Counted from the first letter of the stretch, positions 1 through 6,702 are shown. The stretch: DNA of 20,310 nt from AC-50 sp035640455 (GCA_035640455.1 DASQWB010000122.1:1-20310), one strand, 5' to 3'. The notes: generated from the letters alone by a model not told the origin. Numbers and translations are program-made.

Positions 1-1139
1 CGGCGCAGGTGCGCGCGCAGATCGACGCTGCGCGACGCGACGGTATCGGCGAGTTCCTCCTCTGGGATCCCGCGGTCACGTACACCGCCGACGCGCTCGC
101 GACCGACGCGAAGCCGACGACGGCGGGCCTCGCAAAGGCCCACGCGACCGCGATCAAGGCGCCGAAGAAGACGGCGCCCGTACGCCGCGCCGGCGGGCAG
201 CTTCCGAACGAGCTCGGGCAGATCCCTGTCCTCATGCATCACGAGATCCGACCCGATCGCGTCGGTCCGTACGACCAGACGCCCGCGGAGTTTCATGCGG
301 AGCTGGAACGACTCTGGCGAAGCGACTATTGGCCGGTGACGGCGGGCGACCTGGTCGACGGGAACCTGGGTCGGGTTCCGGCGGGAAAGACGCCCGTCGT
401 CCTCACGTTCGACGACTCGACGCGCTACCAACTCTTCTTCGAGAACGGCAAGCTCGTCCGGAACACCGCTGTCGCGATCATGCTCGACTTCGCGCGGACC
501 CATCCCGCATTCCACCCGACGGGCACGTTCTATGTCCTGCGCGAACCGTTCGGCGGTGTTCCGAAGGCGAAGGCCTGGCTGCGATGGCTCGTCGACCACG
601 ACTTCGAGCTCGGCAACCACACGAAGGACCATCTGCCCTTGCGGACGCTGTCGGATACCGATGTCCAGCGCGAGCTCGCGCTCGGAGCACGCGTCATCCG
701 GGATGCGGTTCCGGGCTATCGCATCCGCACGATGGCGCTCCCGTTCGGGTCGATGCCCCACGACGCGAAGCTCGCGCGACGCGGGCAGTGGCACGGCATC
801 GCCTACTCCGACGACGGCGTCTTCGTCGTCGGTGCAAATCCCGCACCGTCTCGGTTCTCACGCAGCTGGGATTCCGGCGCGATCCCTCGGATTCGGAGCT
901 CGCACGGAGGGTGGAAGGGCGAGGCGGATTTCGCCGCCGCGTACTGGCTCCACGAGCTCGACGTGCACCCGGACATGCGCTACGTCTCCGACGGCGACCC
1001 GGCGCACATCACCTTTCCACGTCGGCGCGCGGGCGATCTGGCGCCGAGGTTCCGGCTGCGCGCGCGGCCTACTAGCGGGCCGCGGCGCGCGGAAGCAGTG
1101 GGAGATGCTGTTCCGGTCGGGCATCACGAGCGAAGGTGA
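1..1139 (+). CDS. Polysaccharide deacetylase (NodB domain) fused to the end of a glycoside-hydrolase-like domain; 5' partial
   Basis: The reading frame is open from the left edge, so the true start lies outside the window. Counting from the GTG at position 9, residues 10-30 contain GEFLLWDPAVTYT, which resembles the end of a DUF4015-type putative glycoside hydrolase barrel. After a basic, Ala/Pro-rich linker (about 40-65) comes a NodB-type deacetylase domain. Its metal-binding motif 1 is TFDDS (133-137) and motif 2 is HTKDH (204-208), followed by a GTFYV strand between them and an ALPFGS motif. Such enzymes remove N- or O-acetyl groups from cell-wall or extracellular polysaccharides, usually outside the membrane. 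The arginine-rich last 35 residues look less conserved. The gene ends convergently with the DsrE gene. The deacetylase call is secure; the substrate is unknown. Confidence 0.85.
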   Translation, partial: AQVRAQIDAARRDGIGEFLLWDPAVTYTADALATDAKPTTAGLAKAHATAIKAPKKTAPVRRAGGQLPNELGQIPVLMHHEIRPDRVGPYDQTPAEFHAELERLWRSDYWPVTAGDLVDGNLGRVPAGKTPVVLTFDDSTRYQLFFENGKLVRNTAVAIMLDFARTHPAFHPTGTFYVLREPFGGVPKAKAWLRWLVDHDFELGNHTKDHLPLRTLSDTDVQRELALGARVIRDAVPGYRIRTMALPFGSMPHDAKLARRGQWHGIAYSDDGVFVVGANPAPSRFSRSWDSGAIPRIRSSHGGWKGEADFAAAYWLHELDVHPDMRYVSDGDPAHITFPRRRAGDLAPRFRLRARPTSGPRRAEAVGDAVPVGHHERR

Positions 1140-1144
1140 GCCGA

Positions 1145-1166
1145 GCGCGATCCGGATCAATCGCGC
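1145..1166. terminator. Possible bidirectional hairpin between convergent genes
   Basis: GCGCGAT at 1145-1151 pairs with ATCGCGC at 1160-1166 across an 8-nt loop. It lies between the stop of the deacetylase and the stop of the minus-strand DsrE gene. There is no T-run, so termination is only suggested by position. Confidence 0.3.
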
Positions 1167-1171
1167 GCGCG

Positions 1172-1520
1172 TCAGAAGGTCACGACTTGGTAGCCGTCGG
1201 CGATCAGCCGGCGGATGCTGCTCGTATTCGTCGAGGAGCGTGATGCCCGCCTGCTCGACCTGGTCCCTGACGCCGTAGCGGCCGGCGCAGTAGCTGCAGG
1301 CGCCGGCTATCCGGTCGCGGACGTGCTCGAAGGCGTCGTGGTAGCGGTGGCCTGGGTCGGCGAGCGCGCCGATCCAGGTCGTGCCGGCGCCGTCGAACAC
1401 GATCGTGACCTCGTCACCCGTCTCCTTGAACTCCTTCGCCGTCACAAGCGCGTTCGCCACCCGGCCCATGCCTTCGCGAACTTCGCTGCCTGCGAAGACG
1501 ACGAGTGCTGCTTTCGCCAT
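1172..1520 (-). pseudogene. DsrE/DsrF-family protein, frameshifted near its C-terminus
   Basis: The ATG at 1520 follows a good GGAGGAG ribosome site on the minus strand. The first 92 or so residues are a DsrE-like alpha/beta fold: MAKAALVVFAG at the start, the GRVANAL helix, the EVTIVFDGAGTTW strand, and a GACSYCAGRYG motif with two cysteines. DsrE-like proteins are small sulfur-relay or peroxiredoxin-like subunits. The frame then leaves the family pattern at about 1240 and runs on to 858 inside the neighbouring gene. In the adjacent frame the sequence reads SSIRRLIADGYQVVTF and stops at 1172-1174, which is a typical family ending. The span is one base over a multiple of three, so one base is extra (or two are missing) near 1240. 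Sequencing error and genuine mutation cannot be separated here. It is divergent from the radical-SAM remnant. Confidence 0.7.
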
Positions 1521-1629
1521 CCAGACTCCTCCTTCGAGATAGATGCCGGGTTAGAGGCGCCTGGGGGAGGAAGCGGTTCACGCCGGCGGCGCATCTGACC
1601 GACCGCCACCAATCACGAAAGGGGGCGAG

Positions 1630-1953
1630 ATGGCGCTCGTAGAGCAACGGCAGAAGGTAGACCGCGACGAGGTCTTCCTCGAGTACACGAAGTCGATCTG
1701 CCCCGTCTGCAAGGCGGTCGTCGACGCGGAGGTGAACATCCGCGACAACCGCGTGCTCCTGCGAAGCGCTGCCCAGAGCACGGGCGCTTCGAGGCGCTCG
1801 TCTACTCCGACGCCGAGCTCTACCTGCGCCAGCAGCGCTTCAACAAGCCCGGCACCTTCCCGCTCGCCGACGAACGGGATCCGGCTCGCCAAGGACCGCC
1901 GCTTCGTCGCCGAGCTCGCGCCGCTGAAGCCGGACATCTACCTCCAGTTCGAC
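1630..1953 (+). pseudogene. Remnant of a radical-SAM protein (Tes-like family), frameshifted and internally deleted
   Basis: The ATG at 1630 has an AAAGGGGG ribosome site. Three collinear pieces of one family appear in changing frames. Residues 1-45 (1630-1764) include LEYTKSICPVCKAVVDAEV, a zinc-ribbon-like N-terminus. A one-base loss near 1762 moves the frame, and 1764-1868 reads KRCPEHGRFEALVYSDAEL onward to NKPGTFPLA. From 1870 to 1953 the first frame resumes with TNGIRLAKDRRFVAEL and DIYLQFD, a segment that normally lies well over 100 residues further on, after the CxxxCxxC cluster motif. The radical-SAM cysteine motif is therefore missing, and the remnant cannot be a working radical-SAM enzyme. 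The family assignment is from remembered family patterns. Confidence 0.6.
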
Positions 1954-1955
1954 CC

Positions 1956-2095
1956 AACCGCTGGATGCGGCAGTGGGGCCTCCCGAGCCAACCGTGGACG
2001 TTTCTCGTGGGGAGCGACAGACGCGTGACGGCGAAGTTCGAGGGCGCGCTCTCGGAAGCCGAGCTCGTCGCCGCCGGGCGAAGGAAATGCTCTAG
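1956..2095 (+). pseudogene. C-terminal remnant of a thioredoxin/redoxin-like gene
   Basis: Immediately after the radical-SAM piece, a third frame reads NRWMRQWGLPSQPWTFLVG followed by VTAKFEGALSEAELVAA. This is the typical last third of a TlpA/redoxin-type protein: cis-proline region, then the final strand and helix. The N-terminal part with the redox-active cysteines is absent. A one-base loss in the G-run at 2076-2078 would restore an ending GAKEML and the stop at 2093-2095. As it stands, the frame reads through into the DoxX gene. The preceding radical-SAM piece ends at 1953, so the two remnants are joined without any spacer. Confidence 0.55.
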
Positions 2096-2126
2096 GAAAC
2101 GGAGGTTCTGCGCGGACGTTCTCTTC

Positions 2127-2534
2127 TTGATCGGGCGGATCGTCTTCGCGCTCGTGTTCCTATTCCCGGGGTCGACGGTTCACCTGCTCCAGGCGCGCCA
2201 GGGCATCGCGTATGCGCGCATGAACCGCGTCCCGGCGCCCGAGGTGCTCGTGCCGCTCAGCGGCCTGATCGCCGTGCTCGGAGCGCTCTCCGTGATCCTC
2301 GGGATCTGGGCTGACCTGGGCGCGTTGCTGCTCGCCGGCTTTCTCCTGCCGGTCGCGTTCTTCATGCACGCGTTCTGGCGGGAGACGGACGAGCAGATGA
2401 AGGCGAATCAGATGGCGCACTTCATGAAGAACATGGCGATCGCTGGCGGCGCGCTCGTGCTCTTCTACTCCTACAACCAGCTCCAGGCGGACGCCGGGCT
2501 GTCGATCACCGATCCGCTCTTCGGTCGCGGCTGA
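2127..2534 (+). CDS. DoxX-family membrane protein
   Basis: A small integral membrane protein of about 135-140 residues with four predicted helices: IGRIVFALVFLFPGS, VLVPLSGLIAVLGALSVIL, LGALLLAGFLLPVAFFMHAF and MAIAGGALVLFYSY. The HLLQARQ loop after helix 1 and the FMHAFW motif before the last helix fit DoxX-like proteins, which are found with thiosulfate, sulfide or redox-stress genes. The start is uncertain. A GGAGG ribosome site at 2101-2105 points to codon 2112, but that codon is GCG, not a start codon. The first usable in-frame start is TTG at 2127. The frame is also open upstream through the redoxin remnant, so a fusion product is possible. The rhodanese gene starts 10 bases after its stop, suggesting co-translation. 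Confidence 0.75.
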   Translation: MIGRIVFALVFLFPGSTVHLLQARQGIAYARMNRVPAPEVLVPLSGLIAVLGALSVILGIWADLGALLLAGFLLPVAFFMHAFWRETDEQMKANQMAHFMKNMAIAGGALVLFYSYNQLQADAGLSITDPLFGRG

Positions 2535-2544
2535 CGACAACGCG

Positions 2545-3216
2545 ATGCCCGAGTCGATCGACCACGACGAGGTTCTGCGGCTGATCTCCGAGGAGAACGC
2601 GCAGCTTGTCGAGGTCCTGCCAGCGAAGGAGTTCGGCGAGGAGGACGTCACGGGTGCGATCAACATCCCGTTGAAGGAGCTGGACGAGCGCGCCCCGCGC
2701 GAGCTCGAGCGCGAGCGCCCGGTCATCGTCTACTGCAACGACTACCAGTGAGACCTCAGCCCGCGGGCCGCGTGGCGGCTCGACGCGATGGGCTTCCCGA
2801 AGGTCTACGACTACGTCGCCGGCAAGAAGGCCTGGGGCTCCTACGGGCTACCGCGGGAAGGAACGAACGTGCCGGCGCGGACAGCCGCCGACGTCACGCA
2901 TCGCGACGTCCCGACCTGCGACCTCGACGACCGGCTCGCAGACGTGCGTGAACGCGTCCGTGCAGCCGGATGGGATACCTGCATCGTCGTCAACGAGCAG
3001 CGCGTCGTCCTGGGCCGTCTCGGCCGCAAGGCGATCGTCTCCGACAGCCAGTCTTCGGTGGAGGAGGCGATGACGCCCGGACCCGGCACCGTCCGCCCGA
3101 GCATCGGTGCCGACGCGCTGCTGGAGCGGATCCGCACGCGGAACCTCACCGGCTTCCTGGTCACTACACCGGACGGACGGCTGGTCGGGCTTACGCTCCG
3201 CAGCGACCTCGAATGA
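2545..3216 (+). CDS. Rhodanese-like domain plus CBS-domain pair; in-frame UGA at codon 69, candidate selenoprotein
   Basis: The ATG at 2545 starts a rhodanese domain: LVEVLPAKEF, then GAINIPLKEL, then the active-site strand VIVYC with Cys64. The frame meets TGA at 2749-2751 (codon 69) and continues unchanged, without any frameshift, as DLSPRAAWRLDAMGFPKVYDY and VAGKKAWGSYGLP, the normal second half of the domain. From memory, relatives have Cys at this place (YCxxxxCDxSPRAA). Residues about 115-223 form two CBS motifs, ending VGLTLRSDLE. Rhodaneses transfer sulfane sulfur through a cysteine persulfide; CBS pairs usually sense adenylates. The UGA is followed by a hairpin at 2764-2782 and the window holds a clear Sec-type formate dehydrogenase, so Sec insertion is plausible. 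The alternative is a nonsense mutation or base error giving a 68-residue fragment. Translation is probably coupled to DoxX. Confidence 0.7.
2764..2782 (+). promoter_or_regulatory. Candidate bacterial SECIS hairpin after the rhodanese UGA
   Basis: CGGGCCGC (2764-2771) pairs with GCGGCTCG (2775-2782), eight pairs including one G-U, around a GTG loop. The stem starts 12 bases after the UGA, and the loop GU sits 21-22 bases after it. The formate dehydrogenase element here has 11 bases and 20-21 bases respectively. GC-rich coding DNA forms hairpins easily, so this is supportive rather than proof. Confidence 0.5.
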
Positions 3217-3371
3217 CGGCGGTCTTCGTGTTGAGAGTGTCAGGTCAAAGCCCTGGCTGATGCAACAGCAGCGCAGGTCGCGGATCCGGAGCGCGATCTC
3301 GCTGAGACCCTCGATCCGGCTGCTCCGCTGCGTGCTGCGAGTGCGAGCCGACTGATAGGTTGCGCGAGGCG

Positions 3372-4457
3372 ATGGGACCCGACCGCGACGGGATCCTGAA
3401 GGCGCTCGGGCAGGTGATCGACCCCGAGCTGCGGCGCCCGGTCACCGACCTCGACATGGTCCGCGACGTCGAGATCCGCGGCGGCGATGTCGAGGTGACG
3501 ATCGCCCTGACGATCGCCGGCTGCCCGCTTCGGCATTCCTTCCAGGAGCAGGTGGCCCGAGTGGTCGGCGACCTGCCGGGCGTGCGCAGCGTGTCGCTCT
3601 CGTTCGACGTGATGACTCCCGATGAGCGCCAGGCGCTGACGGCCCGGCTCCGCGGCGGCATCACCGAACGGACGAAGGGGATCCAGGTCGCCGCCGACAC
3701 GCGCGTGCTCGCGGTGGCGAGCGGCAAGGGCGGTGTCGGCAAGTCGTCGCTGACCGTCAACCTCGCGGTCGCGTTCTCGCGGATGGGGAAGAGCGCCGGC
3801 ATCCTCGACGCAGACGTCTACGGGCACTCGATCCCCCGCATGCTGGGGATCCGGCAGCGGCCCGTCGCCGTCGACCGGATGATCGTGCCGCCGGTCGCCC
3901 ACGATCTGAAGCTGATGTCGATCGGCTTCTTCCTCGAGGAGAACGAGCCCGTGATGTGGCGCGGGCCGATGCTGCACCGGGCGCTCGAGCAGTTCCTCTC
4001 GGACGTGCATTGGGGCGAGCTCGACGTGCTGGTCGTGGACATGCCACCGGGGACGGGTGACGTCTCGATCTCGCTCGGCCAGCTCTTGCCACGTGCGGAG
4101 GCGATCGTCGTGACCACGCCGCAGCCGCTCGCGCAGGAGGTCGCGTCGCGTGCGGCGACGATGGCCCAGAAGACGAGCATGCGCCTACTCGGGGTGATCG
4201 AGAACATGACCGGCGACGTCTTCGGCTCCGGTGGCGGCGCCAGCCTGGCGCGGGAGCTCGGCGTGCCTCTGCTCGGAACCGTGCCGCTCGACCCGCTCCT
4301 TCGCGAGGCGGGCGACTCCGGCCGGCCGCTCGTCGCGGCGGCGCCCGAGGCTGCGGCCGCGCGGGCGATCGAGGCGATCGCGACGGCCGTCGACGCGCTC
4401 CCGCGCGAGCAGGGGCAGAGCGTCGGGATGGTGAGGTCGCTGCCCCTCGTCTCCTAG
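3372..4457 (+). CDS. mrp: Mrp/NBP35-type P-loop ATPase, Fe-S cluster carrier
   Basis: A 361-residue protein in two parts. Residues 1-95 are a MIP18/FeSA (DUF59) domain with DPELRRPVTDLDMV and AGCPLRHSF. Residues from about 110 are a ParA/MinD-type ATPase with the deviant Walker A SGKGGVGKSS (117-126), a DADVYGHSIPRMLG segment and VDMPPGTGDVSISLGQ (Walker B region). Mrp proteins carry Fe-S clusters to apo-proteins in the cytoplasm. The CxxC pair found near the C-terminus of many Mrp proteins is replaced by a Gly/Ser stretch (DVFGSGGGASLA), as I recall for actinobacterial members. ATG at 3372 is preferred to TTG at 3360, because a TANNNT element (3356-3361) lies just upstream and would overlap the earlier start. 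The gene sits before moaA, whose product needs two Fe-S clusters. Confidence 0.9.
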   Translation: MGPDRDGILKALGQVIDPELRRPVTDLDMVRDVEIRGGDVEVTIALTIAGCPLRHSFQEQVARVVGDLPGVRSVSLSFDVMTPDERQALTARLRGGITERTKGIQVAADTRVLAVASGKGGVGKSSLTVNLAVAFSRMGKSAGILDADVYGHSIPRMLGIRQRPVAVDRMIVPPVAHDLKLMSIGFFLEENEPVMWRGPMLHRALEQFLSDVHWGELDVLVVDMPPGTGDVSISLGQLLPRAEAIVVTTPQPLAQEVASRAATMAQKTSMRLLGVIENMTGDVFGSGGGASLARELGVPLLGTVPLDPLLREAGDSGRPLVAAAPEAAAARAIEAIATAVDALPREQGQSVGMVRSLPLVS

Positions 4458-4491
4458 GCGCGAGGGGCGGGGCAAACGGGCGGCCCGGCGC

Positions 4492-4497
4492 TACGCT
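4492..4497 (+). promoter_or_regulatory. -10 element (TACGCT) for a leaderless moaA transcript
   Basis: TACGCT fits TANNNT and ends exactly 6 bases before the GTG start at 4504. No Shine-Dalgarno sequence is present there. This is the usual layout of leaderless actinobacterial genes, and the same spacing occurs at the LLM gene. Confidence 0.5.
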
Positions 4498-4503
4498 TGC
4501 TGG

Positions 4504-5508
4504 GTGGGCGTCCTCGACACGCTCCGCCGGCCACTTCGCGACCTGCGCGTTTCCGTCACCGACCGCTGCAACTTCCGCTGCGTCTACTGCATGCCGAAGG
4601 AGATCTTCGGGCGCGACTACGAGTTCCTCGCCCGTACCGAGCTCCTCACCTTCGAGGAGATCGCGCGCCTGGCGCGCGTCTTCGCCCGCCACGGCGTCGA
4701 AAAGATCCGCCTCACCGGCGGCGAACCGCTCGTCCGCCGCCAGCTCGAGCGGCTCGTCGAGCTGCTCGCGCGGATCGACGGCCTCGACCTGACGCTGACG
4801 ACGAACGGATCGCTCCTGCCCCAGAAGGCGAAAGCGCTCAAGGAAGCCGGGCTGGCGCGCGTGACGGTGAGCCTCGACTCGCTCGACGACGAGGTCTTCC
4901 GCGCCATGAACGACGTCGACTTCCCGGTCGCGCGCGTCCTCGAGGGAATCGACGCCGCGGCCGCGGCGGGCTTCTCGCCGATCAAGATCAACATGGTCGT
5001 GAGGCGCGGCCTGAACGAGGAGAGCGTGCTGCCGATGGCCCGCTATGCCCGCGAGTCGGGCCACATCGTCCGGTTCATCGAGTACATGGACGTCGGCCAC
5101 ACGAACGGCTGGCGGCTCGACGATGTGGTTCCGGCCGCCGAGATTCTCGCGCGGATCGACGCCGAGGTGCCGCTCGAGCCGGTGCCGCCCAACTACCCAG
5201 GCGAGGTCGCGAATCGCTATCGCTATCGAGACGGAGGCGGCGAGATCGGCGTGATCGCCTCGGTCACGCGGCCGTTCTGCGGCGACTGCACACGCGCGCG
5301 TCTCTCGGCCGACGGCAAGCTCTACACCTGCCTCTTTGGCGTCCGCGGCCACGACCTCCGCGCGCTCCTACGCGGCGGGACCAGCGACGAAGAGCTCGCC
5401 GTGGCAGTCGCCGGGATCTGGCGCGTGCGGGACGACCACTATTCGGAGCTCCGCTCTACCGAGACCGCCGGGCTCCCCAAGGTGGAGATGTCCTACATCG
5501 GCGGCTAG
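4504..5508 (+). CDS. moaA: GTP 3',8-cyclase MoaA
   Basis: A 334-residue radical-SAM enzyme catalysing the first step of molybdopterin synthesis, converting GTP to 3',8-cyclo-7,8-dihydro-GTP. The SAM-cluster motif is CNFRCVYC (C22, C26, C29). It is followed by LTGGEPLVRR and LTTNGSLL, which bind SAM. The second, substrate-binding 4Fe-4S cluster is given by C259, C262 and C276 in the segment PFCGDCTRARLSADGKLYTC. The chain ends in the conserved Gly-Gly (SYIGG), needed for activity with MoaC. The start is GTG at 4504, 46 bases after mrp and with its own -10 element. The stop overlaps the convergent LLM stop by four bases (shared CTAG). The cofactor would serve the formate dehydrogenase downstream. 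Confidence 0.95.
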   Translation: MGVLDTLRRPLRDLRVSVTDRCNFRCVYCMPKEIFGRDYEFLARTELLTFEEIARLARVFARHGVEKIRLTGGEPLVRRQLERLVELLARIDGLDLTLTTNGSLLPQKAKALKEAGLARVTVSLDSLDDEVFRAMNDVDFPVARVLEGIDAAAAAGFSPIKINMVVRRGLNEESVLPMARYARESGHIVRFIEYMDVGHTNGWRLDDVVPAAEILARIDAEVPLEPVPPNYPGEVANRYRYRDGGGEIGVIASVTRPFCGDCTRARLSADGKLYTCLFGVRGHDLRALLRGGTSDEELAVAVAGIWRVRDDHYSELRSTETAGLPKVEMSYIGG

Positions 5509-6389
5509 TCGCGCGGAAGGAGTGGCGCGATCTCTTCTGCGAAATGCCGCACTCGCTCCCCGAGCTCAGGGCTCGCGTGACCGAGGTTGAGGACGAAGCC
5601 GTCGCATCCGGCCTCGGCGTACTCGCCGAGGCGCTCGGCTATCCATTCAGGCGGACCCGCGATTGCATGCCTCCGGCGTTCGTCCACTGCGTCCTGCGGC
5701 TTCGGCGTGACGTACACGGCGATGCGCAAGATGACGCGACTATCCGGCCGCCGCTCGCGGAGCTCCGCGGCCATCGTGCGCAGCTCCTCTGGACGTAGCG
5801 CCACCGGGTGCCAAACACCTGTCACCTCTGCCCGTCTGAGCGTCGCGCGCGACACGCCGGCGATCCAAAGCGGCGGCCCGCCCGGCCGGACGAGCGGGGG
5901 CGCCCACCAACCGTCGAGCGCGAAGAGGTCTCCTTCGTAGCGGACGCGTCCCGGCATCTGCTCGAACACCGACGAAGCGACGCGCAGCCACTCGTCCAAC
6001 AGCTCGCCGCGCCGCTCGTACGGCGCGGCGAGGGTGGCGAACTCTTCCTCCAGCCAGCCCGCTGCGACCGCGGTCACGATTCGGCCGCCTGAGAGGAAGT
6101 CCAGCGTGGTGAGCTGCTTCAGCGCGACGAGCGGCTGCCGCTGAGGTACGACGAGCGCCGAGACTCCGAGCTCGAGCCGCGTCGTGCGCGCGGTGAGGAA
6201 CCCGAGCGACACGAGCGCCTCGGCGATTGTTCCGTAAGTGCCCGAGTGCTCCTCAGGGACGATCACGTGATCCGTGACCCAGCCGGAGTCGAAACCGACC
6301 TGCTCGGCGGCGGCTGCCACACCGGCGAGCCGCTCGGCGTCGAGCGCATCGCCGTAGTTGGGCAGGATCACGCCGAGATGAAGAGGCAT
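5505..6389 (-). CDS. LLM-class (luciferase-like) F420-dependent oxidoreductase
   Basis: A 294-residue single-domain TIM-barrel protein of the luciferase-like monooxygenase superfamily. It starts MPLHLGVILPNYGD, has the helix after strand 1 (AAAAEQVGFDSGWVTDHV), the LELGVSALVVPQRQPLVALKQ strand-helix and FLSGGRIVTAVAAGW, which contacts the flavin/F420 phosphate. In Actinomycetota most such proteins use coenzyme F420, but the sequence alone does not tell F420 from FMN or give the substrate. There is no Shine-Dalgarno site, and a TAGCGT element six bases upstream suggests a leaderless start. It is convergent with moaA and divergent from the DUF6457 gene with only 23 bases between, so their promoters must interleave. 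Confidence 0.85.
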   Translation of the reverse strand: MPLHLGVILPNYGDALDAERLAGVAAAAEQVGFDSGWVTDHVIVPEEHSGTYGTIAEALVSLGFLTARTTRLELGVSALVVPQRQPLVALKQLTTLDFLSGGRIVTAVAAGWLEEEFATLAAPYERRGELLDEWLRVASSVFEQMPGRVRYEGDLFALDGWWAPPLVRPGGPPLWIAGVSRATLRRAEVTGVWHPVALRPEELRTMAAELRERRPDSRVILRIAVYVTPKPQDAVDERRRHAIAGPPEWIAERLGEYAEAGCDGFVLNLGHASPELGERVRHFAEEIAPLLPRD

Positions 6390-6395
6390 GCGACG

Positions 6396-6401
6396 ACGCT
6401 A
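6396..6401 (-). promoter_or_regulatory. -10 element (TAGCGT) for a leaderless LLM transcript
   Basis: On the minus strand TAGCGT (TANNNT) ends six bases before the ATG at 6389, with no ribosome site between. The opposite strand of the same 23-base gap carries the AGGAGG ribosome site (6403-6408) of the DUF6457 gene. Confidence 0.45.
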
Positions 6402-6412
6402 CAGGAGGACCC

Positions 6413-6634
6413 ATGAACGCCAAGGAGTGGCTTGCCGCCTACGCCGACCGGCTCGGGGTCGAAGCGCCGACCTCCGATGAGCTGAAGGCGGTCCTCAATC
6501 TCGCCGCGGAGGCCGCGCACGCGTCGGAGCGAATCGCCGCGCCGGTGGCCTGCTGGCTCGCTGCGAAGGCCGGTCGCTCGCTGGCCGAGTCGCTCGTGCT
6601 GGCGAAGGAGGTCGCGCCGGCTTCGGGCAGTTGA
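6413..6634 (+). CDS. DUF6457-family protein
   Basis: A 73-residue acidic helical protein starting MNAKEWLAAYADRLG, with the core LNLAAEAAHASERIAAPVAC and WLAAKAGRS. This pattern matches the short DUF6457 family, which as I recall occurs beside, or fused to, molybdopterin-guanine-dinucleotide synthesis proteins (MobA) and formate dehydrogenase accessory genes in Actinomycetota. Its biochemical role is not known to me. It has an excellent AGGAGG ribosome site at 6403-6408. Its stop (6632-6634) lies inside the -35 box of the formate dehydrogenase promoter. Its position suggests a role in maturation or cofactor supply for that enzyme. Confidence 0.75.
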   Translation: MNAKEWLAAYADRLGVEAPTSDELKAVLNLAAEAAHASERIAAPVACWLAAKAGRSLAESLVLAKEVAPASGS

Positions 6635-6659
6635 CGCGCAGGCCTCGCGCCTTCATAAT
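6631..6659 (+). promoter_or_regulatory. Sigma70-like promoter of the formate dehydrogenase operon
   Basis: TTGACG (6631-6636), a 17-base spacer and CATAAT (6654-6659), five of six matches in each box. It overlaps the end of the DUF6457 gene and predicts transcription from about 6666, upstream of the TTG start at 6703. Confidence 0.6.
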
Positions 6660-6702
6660 CCTCCCGCTTTTCGTTCCGAGGAGCGACGCGGAAGGAAGAG
6701 GC

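Noticed and set aside
2749..2751. Reading the rhodanese TGA as a simple frameshift like the nearby broken genes
   Set aside because: The frame is the same before and after the TGA and all flanking codons fit the family, so no indel is involved. Nonsense mutation or base error remains possible.
3757..5352. Minus-strand open frame of 531 residues opposite mrp and moaA
   Set aside because: It is antisense to two clearly conserved genes. Its composition (His, Arg, Asp, Val repeats) is the usual mirror of GC-rich coding DNA, with no recognisable motif.
4497..5798. Plus-strand frame of 433 residues overlapping moaA
   Set aside because: It is offset from the moaA frame and almost entirely Arg, Ala and Pro; moaA is certain.
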